From Sphingopyxis sp. (GTDB taxonomy: Bacteria; Pseudomonadota; Alphaproteobacteria; Sphingomonadales; Sphingomonadaceae): 64,000 nt of DNA. Below the pieces are notes generated by a model. It made no database searches, was not told where the DNA came from, and worked only from the letters and a program-made list of their open reading frames with translations. This document shows, in pieces, positions 36,044-44,431 of the stretch. Within the stretch, counting starts at the first letter, position 1, and every line of letters starts with the position of its first letter. The position numbers and the translations under genes were made by a program. The DNA is taken from contig NZ_JADIZJ010000002.1 of NCBI RefSeq assembly GCF_016704835.1, positions 62,001 through 126,000 on the forward strand. Reading direction: 5' to 3'.

Positions 36044-36823
36044 TTGGATAACCGCAACAAGGTGAGCGAGGCGCAGCTCGAGCGCCTGATTCCAAGCTTT
36101 TACGCGCGCGTCCGCGACGACGCGCTAATTGGTCCGGTGTTCCACGGCGCGATCGGCGACTGGCAGCAGCACTTGGGAAAGCTCGTCGACTTCTGGTCGT
36201 CGGTGATGCTCACCAGCGGTCGCTACAAAGGCAGTCCGGTGGCAGCGCACCTTAAACATCTGTCCGCAATAACACCGCCGATGTTCGATCGCTGGTTGAT
36301 GCTCTGGGCCGAAGTGACTGCCGAGTTGATGCCACCAATCACTGCCTTCGCGCTCCAAGACAAGGCGGCGCGGATCGCCGAAAGCCTCAAGCTCGCACTA
36401 TATTTTCGCCTCCCGCCGGTGCAGGGAACCCACCCTGGCCGACCCCCACGCAGTCCTGAAAGGACTCACGATGACGAATACGATTCTGGTCCCCGACAAG
36501 CTCGCCCTCGCGACCGAACGAAAGGTCCAGCCCGCGGTGCATCACAAGCCGACCGGATTCTCCGATCGGTTCGCGCTCGGTTTCACCAAGCTTTTGCGCT
36601 TCAGCGCCGACAGGTTGTTCGCCAAACGCTACGGCCACCGAGCGATCGTTCTCGAGACGGTCGCAGCAGTGCCGGGCATGGTCGGCGCTATGCTTACCCA
36701 TCTGAGTTGCCTGCGCCGGATGCGCGACGACGAGGGCTGGATCCGGACCTTGATGGAAGAGGCCGAAAACGAGCGTATGCATCTCATGACTTTCATCGAA
36801 ATCGCCAAGCCCACCTGGTTTGA
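36044..36823 (+). CDS. group III truncated hemoglobin with an unusual read-on C-terminus
   Basis: TTG at 36044 follows AAGGAG at 36032-36037. The first 130 residues are a group III 2-on-2 globin: LIPSFYARVRDDALIGPVF, LVDFWSSVMLTSGRYKGSP, AAHLKHLSAI (proximal His) and DRWLMLWAEV (Trp G8). Normal members stop soon after this point, but the frame stays open for about 130 more residues of Arg/Pro/Asp-rich sequence lying on the +1 frame of the alternative-oxidase gene from 36471 on. Either the native stop was lost by mutation or a frameshift, or the overlap is real. Members of this class are linked to oxygen or NO chemistry; context with AOX and YeaR-like protein favours NO defence. Confidence 0.78.
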   Translation: MDNRNKVSEAQLERLIPSFYARVRDDALIGPVFHGAIGDWQQHLGKLVDFWSSVMLTSGRYKGSPVAAHLKHLSAITPPMFDRWLMLWAEVTAELMPPITAFALQDKAARIAESLKLALYFRLPPVQGTHPGRPPRSPERTHDDEYDSGPRQARPRDRTKGPARGASQADRILRSVRARFHQAFALQRRQVVRQTLRPPSDRSRDGRSSAGHGRRYAYPSELPAPDARRRGLDPDLDGRGRKRAYASHDFHRNRQAHLV

Positions 36824-37205
36824 GCGCATGATGATCCTGTCCGTCCAAGGCATATTCTTGGTGGGATTCTCGATCCTCTATCTCATCTCGCCGCGTACCG
36901 CTCACCGCGTTGTCGGCTATTTCGAGGAGGAAGCCGTCACCAGCTATACATTGTACCTCCAGGAGATCGATGAGGGCCGGTCGCCGAACGTGGCCGCTCC
37001 TGCCATCGCCAAGCATTATTGGAAGATGGCGGATGATGCCAAGCTGCGCGATGTCGTATTGCTGGTGCGCGCCGACGAGGCGCATCACCGCGACGTCAAC
37101 CATGGTTTCGCAAACCAGCTAAATGGCGGGTCGGTCGATCAATCGCGGGTCGCAGCCTATCCCGACCACGCTACCGATATCCGGTTGCATGCTCGAGATG
37201 CGTGA
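36471..37205 (+). CDS. aox: alternative oxidase (cyanide-insensitive ubiquinol oxidase)
   Basis: 244-aa membrane-bound diiron quinol oxidase reducing oxygen to water without proton pumping. Four-helix iron ligands: LETVAAVPGMVG (Glu), AENERMHLM (ExxH), YFEEEAVTSYT (Glu) and RADEAHHRDVNH (ExxH). Two amphipathic membrane-binding helices lie around residues 65-85 and 115-145. Bacterial AOX is rare and best known from Novosphingobium aromaticivorans, which supports a sphingomonad host. ATG at 36471 has GAAAGGAC upstream. Shares the operon with the globin, fitting respiration under NO or cyanide inhibition of heme-copper oxidases. Confidence 0.94.
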   Translation: MTNTILVPDKLALATERKVQPAVHHKPTGFSDRFALGFTKLLRFSADRLFAKRYGHRAIVLETVAAVPGMVGAMLTHLSCLRRMRDDEGWIRTLMEEAENERMHLMTFIEIAKPTWFERMMILSVQGIFLVGFSILYLISPRTAHRVVGYFEEEAVTSYTLYLQEIDEGRSPNVAAPAIAKHYWKMADDAKLRDVVLLVRADEAHHRDVNHGFANQLNGGSVDQSRVAAYPDHATDIRLHARDA

Positions 37206-37262
37206 CGGAATTCAGGCTCGCGGAATGCGTTGCGCTGCGGCCGAGGCCCGGTCTGCTCTGTG

Positions 37263-37556
37263 ATGACCGGCGCACCGGAACCGTACAAGTGCACCCCCAT
37301 TTTTGACGAGGCCACGCTTCCGGCCGGGCTTCGCGGGGAGCATCGTACGAAGGTCGGCGTCTGGGGCGTCATTCGGGTGCTCGAAGGCCGGCTTCGCTAC
37401 CGGGTTCTTGATCCGGTTTCTGAAACCATCCTCGACACCGAGCATCCGGGGATCGTTATTCCGGACCAGCCCCATTTGGTCGAAACGATTGGCCCCGTCC
37501 GCATGGTCGTCGAATTCTACGATCGGGAGCCGCAGATAGCCAGAACAGGAGCCTGA
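37263..37556 (+). CDS. DUF1971/YeaR-TehB-like cupin protein
   Basis: 97-aa small beta protein: PEPYKCTPIFDEATLPAGLR, VGVWGVIRVLEGRLRYRV and PGIVIPDQPHLVETIGPVRMVVEFY. This is the DUF1971 family (E. coli YeaR, TehB N-terminal-like), which in enterobacteria is induced by nitrate and NO. ATG at 37263 is taken because the conserved fold begins soon after; 37230 is an alternative. Location after globin and AOX agrees with a nitrosative-stress operon. Confidence 0.82.
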   Translation: MTGAPEPYKCTPIFDEATLPAGLRGEHRTKVGVWGVIRVLEGRLRYRVLDPVSETILDTEHPGIVIPDQPHLVETIGPVRMVVEFYDREPQIARTGA

Positions 37557-37646
37557 GCCATCCGCGTTTGATTGCGGCGCCGCTTTGCAACAATGCCCAG
37601 AATAGCGTAGCAAGGTCTCGCTATCCGGCCTCCAGAAAGGCTCGCC

Positions 37647-38018
37647 ATGCAGTTTTCACGATTGCTCTTCGTATTGACAACGACTCTACTGTGCGCATGC
37701 GTGCCTGCCGAGCGGGACGTTACCACTTCAAATTCGGCTGCCCGAGCGCCTGCGCTGCAAACTCAGGACGCGCGCGCACTTTCTTTTGTCGAAGAGCGAT
37801 GTAGCGGTTGTCATGCATTGCGCCCGGGCGTTGAGCCGCCCAATTCGCAGGCACCCAGCTTTGTGGCCGTCGCTAATGATATGGGGTTTACCCAAGATAC
37901 GCTGCGCGAATTCTTTCGCGACGGACACGACACACCGGATGCGATGTCGATCATGCTGACCAGAGAAGAGGCTGAGATGGCCTCCGCTTACATCATGTCA
38001 CTTCGCTCTCCTCGCTGA
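37647..38018 (+). CDS. lipoprotein c-type cytochrome
   Basis: 123 aa. Lipoprotein leader with lipobox LLCAC, one CSGCH heme-attachment motif at about residues 53-57, and a distal Met in DAMSIML as likely second ligand. Short class I cytochrome c with C-terminal helix EEAEMASAYIMSLR. AAAGG lies ahead of the ATG. Probably periplasmic electron transfer for the neighbouring respiratory genes. Confidence 0.87.
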   Translation: MQFSRLLFVLTTTLLCACVPAERDVTTSNSAARAPALQTQDARALSFVEERCSGCHALRPGVEPPNSQAPSFVAVANDMGFTQDTLREFFRDGHDTPDAMSIMLTREEAEMASAYIMSLRSPR

Positions 38019-38120
38019 CACGACGCGATGGCTTTCGCAAAATTGACCGATTGGGAGCAGTTCCGGCGAAGCGGGGACTAGCCGTGAGGCTCACCGGAAA
38101 ACGCTGTGATTGCCCGATTT

Positions 38121-38902
38121 TCAATTGAGCGGGGATAGGACAGCCATCCAATACGTGATCGCGCCGGACCGAAAGTTCGGCGAGCATGCGAGAAATTGGT
38201 GCGCGCAGTTCGAGATCGCGGTTCCGACCAGTCGCCCGATACCTGCCGTCAGCGCCATGGCCAAGGCGCCCCAGAAAAGGACGCGCGCCACAGGATAACG
38301 GGGCCGGGATCCGCCCGCCGCCGCCCCAACTCATCCGAGCAGGACGAGAAACAGGAGCGACGCGACCGCCTCGCCGGGGACAAGTAAGGTCTGGGGAAGC
38401 AGGGCTGCCGCGACAACCGGCGGAAGGGCGCCCAGGGTGAAGGTGCCGGCGGAGGTGAACGCCGCATTGATCGGCCGCGCCGAGGTCATATCGCTAATGT
38501 GAAGCTCGTCGCGGGCGTGGGTGCCGAGCGCACGAACGCGGTCATCTGCGTGGCGACGGTTCTCGCGATATCGGCATCGAGGCCGCGTGCCCGGTAAATG
38601 CCGGCAAGTTCCTCAAGGTTCGCGTCGGGGCTTGTGGCCAGTTCAAGCCGTTCGCGTCCGAGGTCCGCTTGCTCGGTGTCCGACTGCGAACTCACCGAAA
38701 CTTATTCTCCGGCCGCCATCGACACTGCACCGGCCAAAAATTGCGGCGATACCCGCCACAAGGATTGCGGAGCGTGGCGCGCCCGATGCGGCAACGGCCA
38801 TGATCAGGCTCGCGGTCGCGACGATGCCGTCGTTGGCGCCATGTACGGCGGCACGCAGCCCGCCGATGCGCGAACAAGATGGCTTTCGCCTTGGCTTCTC
38901 AT
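38121..38902 (-). pseudogene. VIT/CCC1-family iron/manganese transporter, decayed
   Basis: ATG at 38902 overlaps the LuxR gene stop (ATGA), showing an original operon. The frame then shifts near 38875 into LRAAVHGANDGIVATASLIM, the family N-terminus, shifts again, meets an in-frame TAA in MAAGE-stop-VSVSSQSDTE, continues ELEELAGIYRARGLDAD-like text, and after another shift resumes HARDELHISD and FTLGALPPVVAAALLPQTLL with a TGA in LVLLG-stop-VGAAAGG. At least two stops and two or three frameshifts make it a clear pseudogene. The intact protein would move divalent iron or manganese across a membrane. Confidence 0.82.
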
Positions 38903-39429
38903 GCCAGCGGTTTGGCTTCGGCCGGTTTGATCGCGACGCCGTCGACAAGATCCTCGACCATCAGGGCCATCAGGCCGACTTGCGAATGCACATCGGCCTT
39001 GGCGTAAATGCGCGCGAGCTGCGCCCGGATCGTCCCCGATGCCGCGCCGCGGAGGCGTGCAATTTCGGCAGCATCGAAACCTTTGAGCGCGAAGAGCGCG
39101 ACATCGGCCTCGGCACCGGTCAGTTGCCAATCGAGAAACCGCTGCCGGATAAGGTCCGCCATGGCGCCGCGCGCCGTTGCGACGCCCGTCTCGTCGAGTC
39201 GGGCGCGCAGGATCAGCCAGCGCAGCTGGAGCGCGCCGAAAACAACGCCGGCGATAAGCGCGACGGTCGCGCCCGTTTCGACAAGCAGGTGAATGCTCCA
39301 GCCATCATCGCCGATGTCGCCAGCGACGTCAGCGATGAAGAAGATCGTTGCCAGAGCCTGGAGGATCACCAGAAAGGTGGTCGCGACCGCCCGACGTTCC
39401 AGCGCTCTGCGTCTTTGCTGCATGGCCAC
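38899..39429 (-). CDS. membrane-anchored LuxR-family transcriptional regulator
   Basis: 176 aa with two predicted membrane helices (about 15-35 and 50-70) and a C-terminal LuxR HTH: LTGAEADVALFALKGFDAAEI, SGTIRAQLARIYAKADVHSQ. No periplasmic sensor of size is present, so the signal would be sensed in or at the membrane. Lies 3 bp after the cytochrome b561 gene and overlaps the VIT pseudogene by ATGA. Confidence 0.85.
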   Translation of the reverse strand: MAMQQRRRALERRAVATTFLVILQALATIFFIADVAGDIGDDGWSIHLLVETGATVALIAGVVFGALQLRWLILRARLDETGVATARGAMADLIRQRFLDWQLTGAEADVALFALKGFDAAEIARLRGAASGTIRAQLARIYAKADVHSQVGLMALMVEDLVDGVAIKPAEAKPLA

Positions 39430-39432
39430 GGT

Positions 39433-40092
39433 TTACGCGCGCCCCGGCAACATAGCCAACAGGATTTCCCGGCCGCTGCGGCGCGTCTCGAAGACCACCC
39501 CGGCGATATGCAGCGCGATCAGAACGTAGAGCAGATTGACGGCCGTCTCATGTACCTCTTCCCACTCGCTTTCCTCGCCGCCCGCGCCTTCGGTCGCTTC
39601 ATCGGCATCATGATCACGCCGTTCCGCGAGAACCTTCTGGGTAACCTCGTCCGACCGCTCCGCTCGATCAAGGAAAGTCGTTGAGGGTGGCCCCGCCATT
39701 GCTATTCCGCTGGCGATGATGACCCCGAGCATGCTCCAGATCGCATAGACCATCAGCGCGCCGAGCGGATTGTGCGAGCGATGAACCTCCTTTTTGCCGG
39801 CCCTTATGTCGCGCAGGTGGCCCAGCGCCCGGCCGGGGCTCAGGGGGAAGGCCGAGAAGCGGGCCTCAGGGGGGCCTATCGATCCCCACAGTAGCCGAAG
39901 CGCGAGGATGGCGGCCAGTGCATAGCCGACCCAGATATGCGTGCCGGATCCTTCCTCGGTGACCAGCGCGTTGGCGAGGATGGCCGTGACAATCGACCAA
40001 TGCGTAATTTTTACGACAGGATCCCACCTTCGGCGCGTGCGAACAGGTTGCTTGGCAAATTCATCGGAATCGAGACTGGGCGAGACGGTCAT
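39433..40092 (-). CDS. cytochrome b561-type di-heme membrane protein
   Basis: 219 aa, four membrane helices. Heme-ligand His candidates in VVKITHWSIVTAILAN, SHNPLGALMVYAIW and LLYVLIALHIAGVVFE. Opening RRWDPVVKITHWS is typical of the cytochrome b561 (Ni/Fe-hydrogenase cytochrome b-like) family. A charged loop rich in Glu and Asp (ERRDHDADEATEGAGGEESE) is inserted before the last helix. ATG at 40092 has GAAGGAAAAG upstream; the 5' extension to 40179 is not supported. Heads a minus-strand operon with LuxR and the VIT gene. Confidence 0.88.
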   Translation of the reverse strand: MTVSPSLDSDEFAKQPVRTRRRWDPVVKITHWSIVTAILANALVTEEGSGTHIWVGYALAAILALRLLWGSIGPPEARFSAFPLSPGRALGHLRDIRAGKKEVHRSHNPLGALMVYAIWSMLGVIIASGIAMAGPPSTTFLDRAERSDEVTQKVLAERRDHDADEATEGAGGEESEWEEVHETAVNLLYVLIALHIAGVVFETRRSGREILLAMLPGRA

Positions 40093-40492
40093 GATCTTTT
40101 CCTTCGTTGCTCGAAGCATCTGACCATCATGAGAGACCCCCGCCATTGGCGAACCGCTTATTATCGCAAATGTAAGCATTTGCTTATGTCGGCGCCTCGT
40201 TGCACGAAATTTATCGACGCAGATTCGTCGGTTAGCCGCCTAATGATCCCAGAAGCCGACCGTCTCCCACCGGCCCAGTTTCGGCTGACTAACTGGCTGT
40301 TTTCGATACGAAATTGCAAGCGCACGGTCCGCCAGATCAGCTTATGATCCTGTCCACCTGCGGCTGCAGACGAGGACTAACCGAGAGAATGATCGGAATG
40401 ACGATGAGATAGGCGGTCGCCCATGACCGCAACCATGTTGCGACAAAACTACCAGAAAAAGCCGAGGTTAATAGCGATGAGGAAGAGATGCT
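40093..40492. other. gene-free stretch
   Basis: About 400 bp with only short out-of-family frames. Must hold the cytochrome b561 promoter (minus strand). No RNA gene or repeat seen. Confidence 0.4.
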
Positions 40493-40794
40493 ATGGAGAC
40501 AAAACGAACCCCGCCTAACTAACGGATAGCGTTGCAGCATCGCTTGGTCTGAGCACGGCCGACTCCAAGAAGACTGTCGCCACTGTTGTTGCCGCGATTA
40601 CCGATGCGGCGGCCATCGGGGACGAATTTTCGGACGATGGATTTGGAAAATACGAGGTAGGGCAACGCCCGCGCTTGAAGGCCGCAATCCTTCGACCGGC
40701 GAACGGCAGAAAGATCATCGTAAACACCATGCCGATGATCAGCACGACAGGCGGAGCTCTCAGGCGGTCTTCGCGCCTGTATCGGCAGGTTTGA
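40493..40794 (+). pseudogene. HU/IHF-family DNA-binding protein, frameshifted
   Basis: ATG at 40493 begins METKRTPPN and meets TAA, while the next frame carries LTDSVAASLGLSTADSKKTV and GDEFSDDGFGKYEVGQRPRL, a good HU/IHF likeness with the GFGxF-like turn and a diverged arm (ILRPANGRKIIV in place of the NPxTGE hairpin). A one- or two-base change near 40520 broke it. The 3' end overlaps the kinase gene at 40760. Recognised by pattern only, so moderate confidence. Confidence 0.6.
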
Positions 40795-41830
40795 GCGGTA
40801 GGATCGCGATCGCGCGCGTGCCGGGACGGGCGCTCTCGGGATGCGTCTGCTCATAGCGGATCTCGGCGCGGTGCGGCCGCGCGAGCGCGGCAATAAGCTT
40901 TGTGCCGAGCCCCGTACCACGCGCGGCGGCGCCTTGGGGCCAGCCGGCACCATCGTCTTCGACCGTCAGCTGGACGCTCGCATCCGTCGTTGCGAGACGG
41001 ATGCGGACTTCGCCGGGGCCACCTTCATAAGCATATTTGCAGGCGTTGCTGACCCACTCGTTGACGATCATGCCAAGCGCCACCGCCTTGTCAGTCGCAA
41101 GCTTCAGCGGCGCGGCGCTTGCGCGGACCCGCTGTTCGCACGCTTCGGTCGACCAGGTCGCGGCGAGATCGGCGGCAAGCGCTTCGAGATATTCGTCCAT
41201 CGCCACATATTCGACATCGTCGCTCGTGTAGAGGCGCCGGTTGACGTGGGCGATCGTCGCGATCCGCTGCTGCGTCTGCTGGAGCGCGTCGCGCGCAGCG
41301 GCGTCGGTGAGCATGCGTGCCTGAAGCGCGATGAACGACATCACCATCTGGAGATTGTTCGCGACGCGGTGATTGACCTCCTTGAGCAGCGCCTCGAGCC
41401 GCGCGTTGCTGATCAGAAGATCCGCCTCGGCGCGCTCGCGGTCGCGGCGGAGCTGCGCGCGCTCGAGCACCTGCTCGAAGCTCGACGCCAGGAGGTCGAA
41501 GAAATCCTCGCCGACCGACTTGACGACATAATCCTCAGCGCCCGACTTCAGTGCGGCAACCGCGATCCGGCTCTCTTCGGAGCCCGTTACATAGACGATC
41601 GGCGGACAGGCGGGGAGGGCGCGCAGCGCCTCGAGCGTCCCGAGCCCATCCATTCCGGGCATATAATGGTCGACCGCGCAGAGGTCGAACGCCCCCGCGG
41701 TGACCATCGCGACGCCCTCGGCGCCGGTCGCAGCAAGGCTCACCTCATAGCCCTTGCGGGTGAGCGCGCGCGAGACGAGGCGCCTGATGCCTTCGTCGTC
41801 GTCGATATATAATATGCGCGTCGGCGCCAT
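40760..41830 (-). CDS. receiver domain fused to HisKA_2 histidine kinase
   Basis: 356 aa. N-terminal receiver (ILYIDDDEGIRRL, phospho-acceptor in LCAVDHYMPGMDG, YVTGSEES, DYVVKSVGE), then HisKA_2 dimerisation/phosphotransfer (LLKEVNHRVANNLQMVMSFI with His) and HATPase (GMIVNEWVSNACKYAYEGG, VEDDGAGWP, GTGLGTKLI). Kinases of this HWE/HisKA_2 class often feed the PhyR-EcfG stress pathway in alphaproteobacteria. Lies 2 bp after the Rcp1-like regulator in a three-gene signalling operon. Confidence 0.9.
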   Translation of the reverse strand: MAPTRILYIDDDEGIRRLVSRALTRKGYEVSLAATGAEGVAMVTAGAFDLCAVDHYMPGMDGLGTLEALRALPACPPIVYVTGSEESRIAVAALKSGAEDYVVKSVGEDFFDLLASSFEQVLERAQLRRDRERAEADLLISNARLEALLKEVNHRVANNLQMVMSFIALQARMLTDAAARDALQQTQQRIATIAHVNRRLYTSDDVEYVAMDEYLEALAADLAATWSTEACEQRVRASAAPLKLATDKAVALGMIVNEWVSNACKYAYEGGPGEVRIRLATTDASVQLTVEDDGAGWPQGAAARGTGLGTKLIAALARPHRAEIRYEQTHPESARPGTRAIAILPLKPADTGAKTA

Positions 41831-41832
41831 TC

Positions 41833-42279
41833 TCAGACGGGATCCGGGTCCGGGACCTGGATCACCGAGAGGAACAGGCCAAGCTGGCGGATCGCATCGG
41901 CGAAGCTCTCATAATTGACCGGCTTGGTGATGTAGACGTTGCAGCCCAGATCATAGCAGCGCTGGATCTCGATCTTGTCGTCGGTCGTCGTCAGCACCAC
42001 GACCGGCGTCCGGCGCAGCGCGCTGTCGTCGCTTTTGATTTTGGCGAGAATATCGATGCCGCTCATGTCGGGCAAGTTAAGATCGAGCAGGATCAGCGCC
42101 GGGCCGTTGCGCACCGGGCCGTCCTCGGCGTCGTAAAGGAACGAAAGCGCGCTGCCGCCATCGGTGAAATGGTGGATGCTGTTCGAGATGCCCGCGCGGC
42201 GGATATTCTTCTCGATGAGCCGGGCATGACCTTCGTCATCTTCGATCATCACGATATTGACTGCCTGATGATCACTCAT
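41833..42279 (-). CDS. single-domain response regulator, Rcp1-like
   Basis: 148-aa stand-alone receiver: VMIEDDEGHARLIEKNI, LILLDLNLPDMSGID (Asp), VVVLTTTDDKIEIQ (Thr), CNVYITKPVNYESF (Lys). This is the Rcp1/phytochrome-associated style of receiver with the long loop around QRCYDLGCN. ATG at 42279 overlaps the end of the histidine kinase gene (stop at 42272), so kinase and regulator are translationally coupled and probably cognate. Confidence 0.9.
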   Translation of the reverse strand: MSDHQAVNIVMIEDDEGHARLIEKNIRRAGISNSIHHFTDGGSALSFLYDAEDGPVRNGPALILLDLNLPDMSGIDILAKIKSDDSALRRTPVVVLTTTDDKIEIQRCYDLGCNVYITKPVNYESFADAIRQLGLFLSVIQVPDPDPV

Positions 42280-43774
42280 CGTTATTTTCACCTCGCCATT
42301 CGCTCGGCAAGATCAGGCGAAAAGCCGATCCTTCGCCGAGCGCCGATTTCACTTCAATGAATCCGCCGAGGCGATAAGCGAGCGCCCGGGCATGCGCAAG
42401 CCCGATGCCTTCGCCCGGCTGATCCTGAGTGCCCGAGCGGCGGAACAGGTCGAAAATCCGCTCATGGTCGCGCGGATCGATGCCGCGGCCATTGTCCGCG
42501 ACTTCGACCACGACCCGGCCATAATCCTTGCGCCCCGTAATGGCGATGATGCCGGGCACGCCGGGTCTCAAATATTTGAGCGCATTCTCGACCAGGTTCG
42601 AGAGGATCTGCTCGACCGCGACGCGGTCGTTGACGACGCCGGGCAGCGGTTCGATCGTAAGGATCGTGCCGGTCTCCTCGATCCGGTGATGGAGGCTGTC
42701 GCTGATACCGTGCGCGATCGCGGTGAGGTCGAGCGTCTCGGGCGCGAGGGTCCGCCGTCCCTGCCGCGAAAGTTGCAGGATCGCATTGATCAGCCGGTCC
42801 ATCTTCTGGGTCGAACTGCGGATGAAGCCGATGGCCTCGGGCAGATCCTCTTCGATGGCAAGGCGTGTGTCCTTGTCGGGCGGGGCCCAGCCGTCGCGAT
42901 CGCTTCTTTCGGCATAGCCCGCGATTGCCTTGCGCGCCGCCTCGAGCTCGGCGGTGAACCCCATGACATTGACCAGCGGCGAGCGCAGGTCGTGCGAGAC
43001 GATATAGGCGAAACGCTGGATCTCACTGTTGGCGCGCTGGAGTTCGGCGGTGCGCGCGTCGACGAGCTGTTCGAGGCCGAGGTTGAGATTGGCCAGTTCC
43101 TCCTGTGACGCGCGAAGCGCCGCGAGATTGCGGCGGATGAGAAGGAGGGTGGCGGCAGCCACGACGAGGATAAGCAGACCGGTCGCTGCAAGCATTGCGG
43201 TGAACAGGAACTGGGTCTGTTTCTGGCGGGCTTCGCGTTCGCGCAGCAGCTGGAATTCCTCGGCCATCATCGTATCGACGATCCGCCTTGTCTGTCGGAC
43301 ATAGCCGACTCCGGTATCGTTCATGAAGCCTGCCAGCATGGCGCGCCGCGCCTCGTCGGTCAGGCCGATGGAGCGTTCGTGATAGCCATGATAGGCGCCG
43401 AGCAGCGCCTGCATGCGCGCCACGCGCTGCTGCTGCCGTGGATTGTCGCGGGTCAGACCGGCGAGTATCGTGAGATGTCGCCGGGCGCTGGTCTCGGCTT
43501 CGTCCATGATCGTCTGAAAAGCGGGTTCGCCGGTGAGCAGCAGACCGCGGCGCGCCGTTTCGAGCCGCTCGTTCGCACTGGCGAAGGCGCCTAGCCGGGC
43601 TTCGACCGCGAGCGTATGCGAGACGAGGGCAGAACTGGCTTCATTGTCGCGCTGAACCCAGAACACCGCGGCTGCGGCCGCGAGCAAAGCAATGAACCCA
43701 GTGCCGAGGAGCGTCAGAATGATACGGTTCGCCCGCGTGTCGCGGCCAAGCGGGCCGACCATTTTCGTCGCCAT
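42272..43774 (-). CDS. CHASE3-domain sensor histidine kinase
   Basis: 500 aa. Membrane helices near residues 18-40 and 187-212 frame a CHASE3 periplasmic sensor (HTLAVEARLGAFASANERLE, RRGLLLTGEPAFQTIM). Cytoplasmic kinase: AYIVSHDLRSPLVNVMGF (His), ILSNLVENALKYLRPG (N box), VEVADNGRGIDPRD (G1), GEGIGLAHARALAYRLGG (G2). ATG at 43774 preferred; in-frame GTG-type start at 43801 possible. First gene of the signalling operon. Confidence 0.9.
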   Translation of the reverse strand: MATKMVGPLGRDTRANRIILTLLGTGFIALLAAAAAVFWVQRDNEASSALVSHTLAVEARLGAFASANERLETARRGLLLTGEPAFQTIMDEAETSARRHLTILAGLTRDNPRQQQRVARMQALLGAYHGYHERSIGLTDEARRAMLAGFMNDTGVGYVRQTRRIVDTMMAEEFQLLREREARQKQTQFLFTAMLAATGLLILVVAAATLLLIRRNLAALRASQEELANLNLGLEQLVDARTAELQRANSEIQRFAYIVSHDLRSPLVNVMGFTAELEAARKAIAGYAERSDRDGWAPPDKDTRLAIEEDLPEAIGFIRSSTQKMDRLINAILQLSRQGRRTLAPETLDLTAIAHGISDSLHHRIEETGTILTIEPLPGVVNDRVAVEQILSNLVENALKYLRPGVPGIIAITGRKDYGRVVVEVADNGRGIDPRDHERIFDLFRRSGTQDQPGEGIGLAHARALAYRLGGFIEVKSALGEGSAFRLILPSEWRGENNDE

Positions 43775-44202
43775 ATGTTCCTGTTCCCCAGAGTGGGACA
43801 AAAGCCCGCAGCATTCACTCTTACGGATGGGCGTTCGCTCCGCAAGTTCAGCTGCACATTATGACTGCACGCCCTGCATTTTGCCAGTCTCGCGAGGGTA
43901 AAATTCAGCGGCACCAATCGATGCTGATGAGGGCAGCGAACACGAACGCCGGCGCTTCGAAGCCAGTCGCGGGCCGCGACATAGGATGGGCTGGCGAAGA
44001 GGACAGCGACAAGCAGCTCGGGTTCGGACACGCCGCGAATGCACGTCCATTCCAAGATAGACGCGGGGCTGCTGGGCCGATCCGTTGTTCGGCGGAAAGA
44101 TCGGAAGGTGTGGTGCAATCGCTTATGATCGGTCTTCATCGATCGCCGGGACGCGTGCCGGGCCGCGACGCGGTCGCAGCCCGGCTTTGCGAGGCAAGCG
44201 GA
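43775..44202. other. gene-free stretch
   Basis: About 430 bp without a supported gene; contains the signalling-operon promoter. Short overlapping frames only. Confidence 0.4.
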
Positions 44203-44364
44203 TCAGCTCTTGCCGCCGTCCTTCTTGTCCGCTGATTTGTCAGACGACTTGCCTCCCCCCGCCTGGCTGCCGCTGCCGCCCTTTTGCTGCTGCTGGCCGC
44301 TCTTGTCGGAGCCGCTGCCCTGCTGCTTGGCGCCGCTGGACGCGCTTTTCTTGTCCTGTGCCAT
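44203..44364 (-). CDS. 53-aa Lys/Ser/Gly/Gln-rich disordered protein
   Basis: Too short for a standard ORF cutoff. MAQDKKSASSGAKQQGSGSD then KSGQQQQKGGSGSQAGGGK and SSDKSADKKDGGKS: wholly hydrophilic, low complexity, predicted intrinsically disordered, like small stress-protectant proteins of sphingomonads. GAGAGGAAGTCAGC precedes the ATG, and an EcfG-like promoter lies 40-65 bp upstream (44407-44431). No family function is known to me. Confidence 0.7.
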   Translation of the reverse strand: MAQDKKSASSGAKQQGSGSDKSGQQQQKGGSGSQAGGGKSSDKSADKKDGGKS

Positions 44365-44406
44365 GCTGACTTCCTCTCACTGCTTGCCCGGAATGGGCAG
44401 CTAAGA

Positions 44407-44431
44407 GACGAGCCCACGGAGTGGATGTTCC
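44407..44431 (-). promoter_or_regulatory. EcfG-like stress promoter, GGAAC-N16-CGTC
   Basis: Minus strand: GGAAC (44431-44427), 16-bp spacer, CGTC (44410-44407), one base off the EcfG consensus GGAAC-N16/17-CGTT. About 40 bp before the ATG of the 53-aa gene. Confidence 0.55.

Noticed and set aside
44136..44417. Longer frame covering the 53-aa gene in another register
   Set aside because: Arg/Ala/Ser-rich shadow of the real small gene; the 53-aa frame has the ribosome site.
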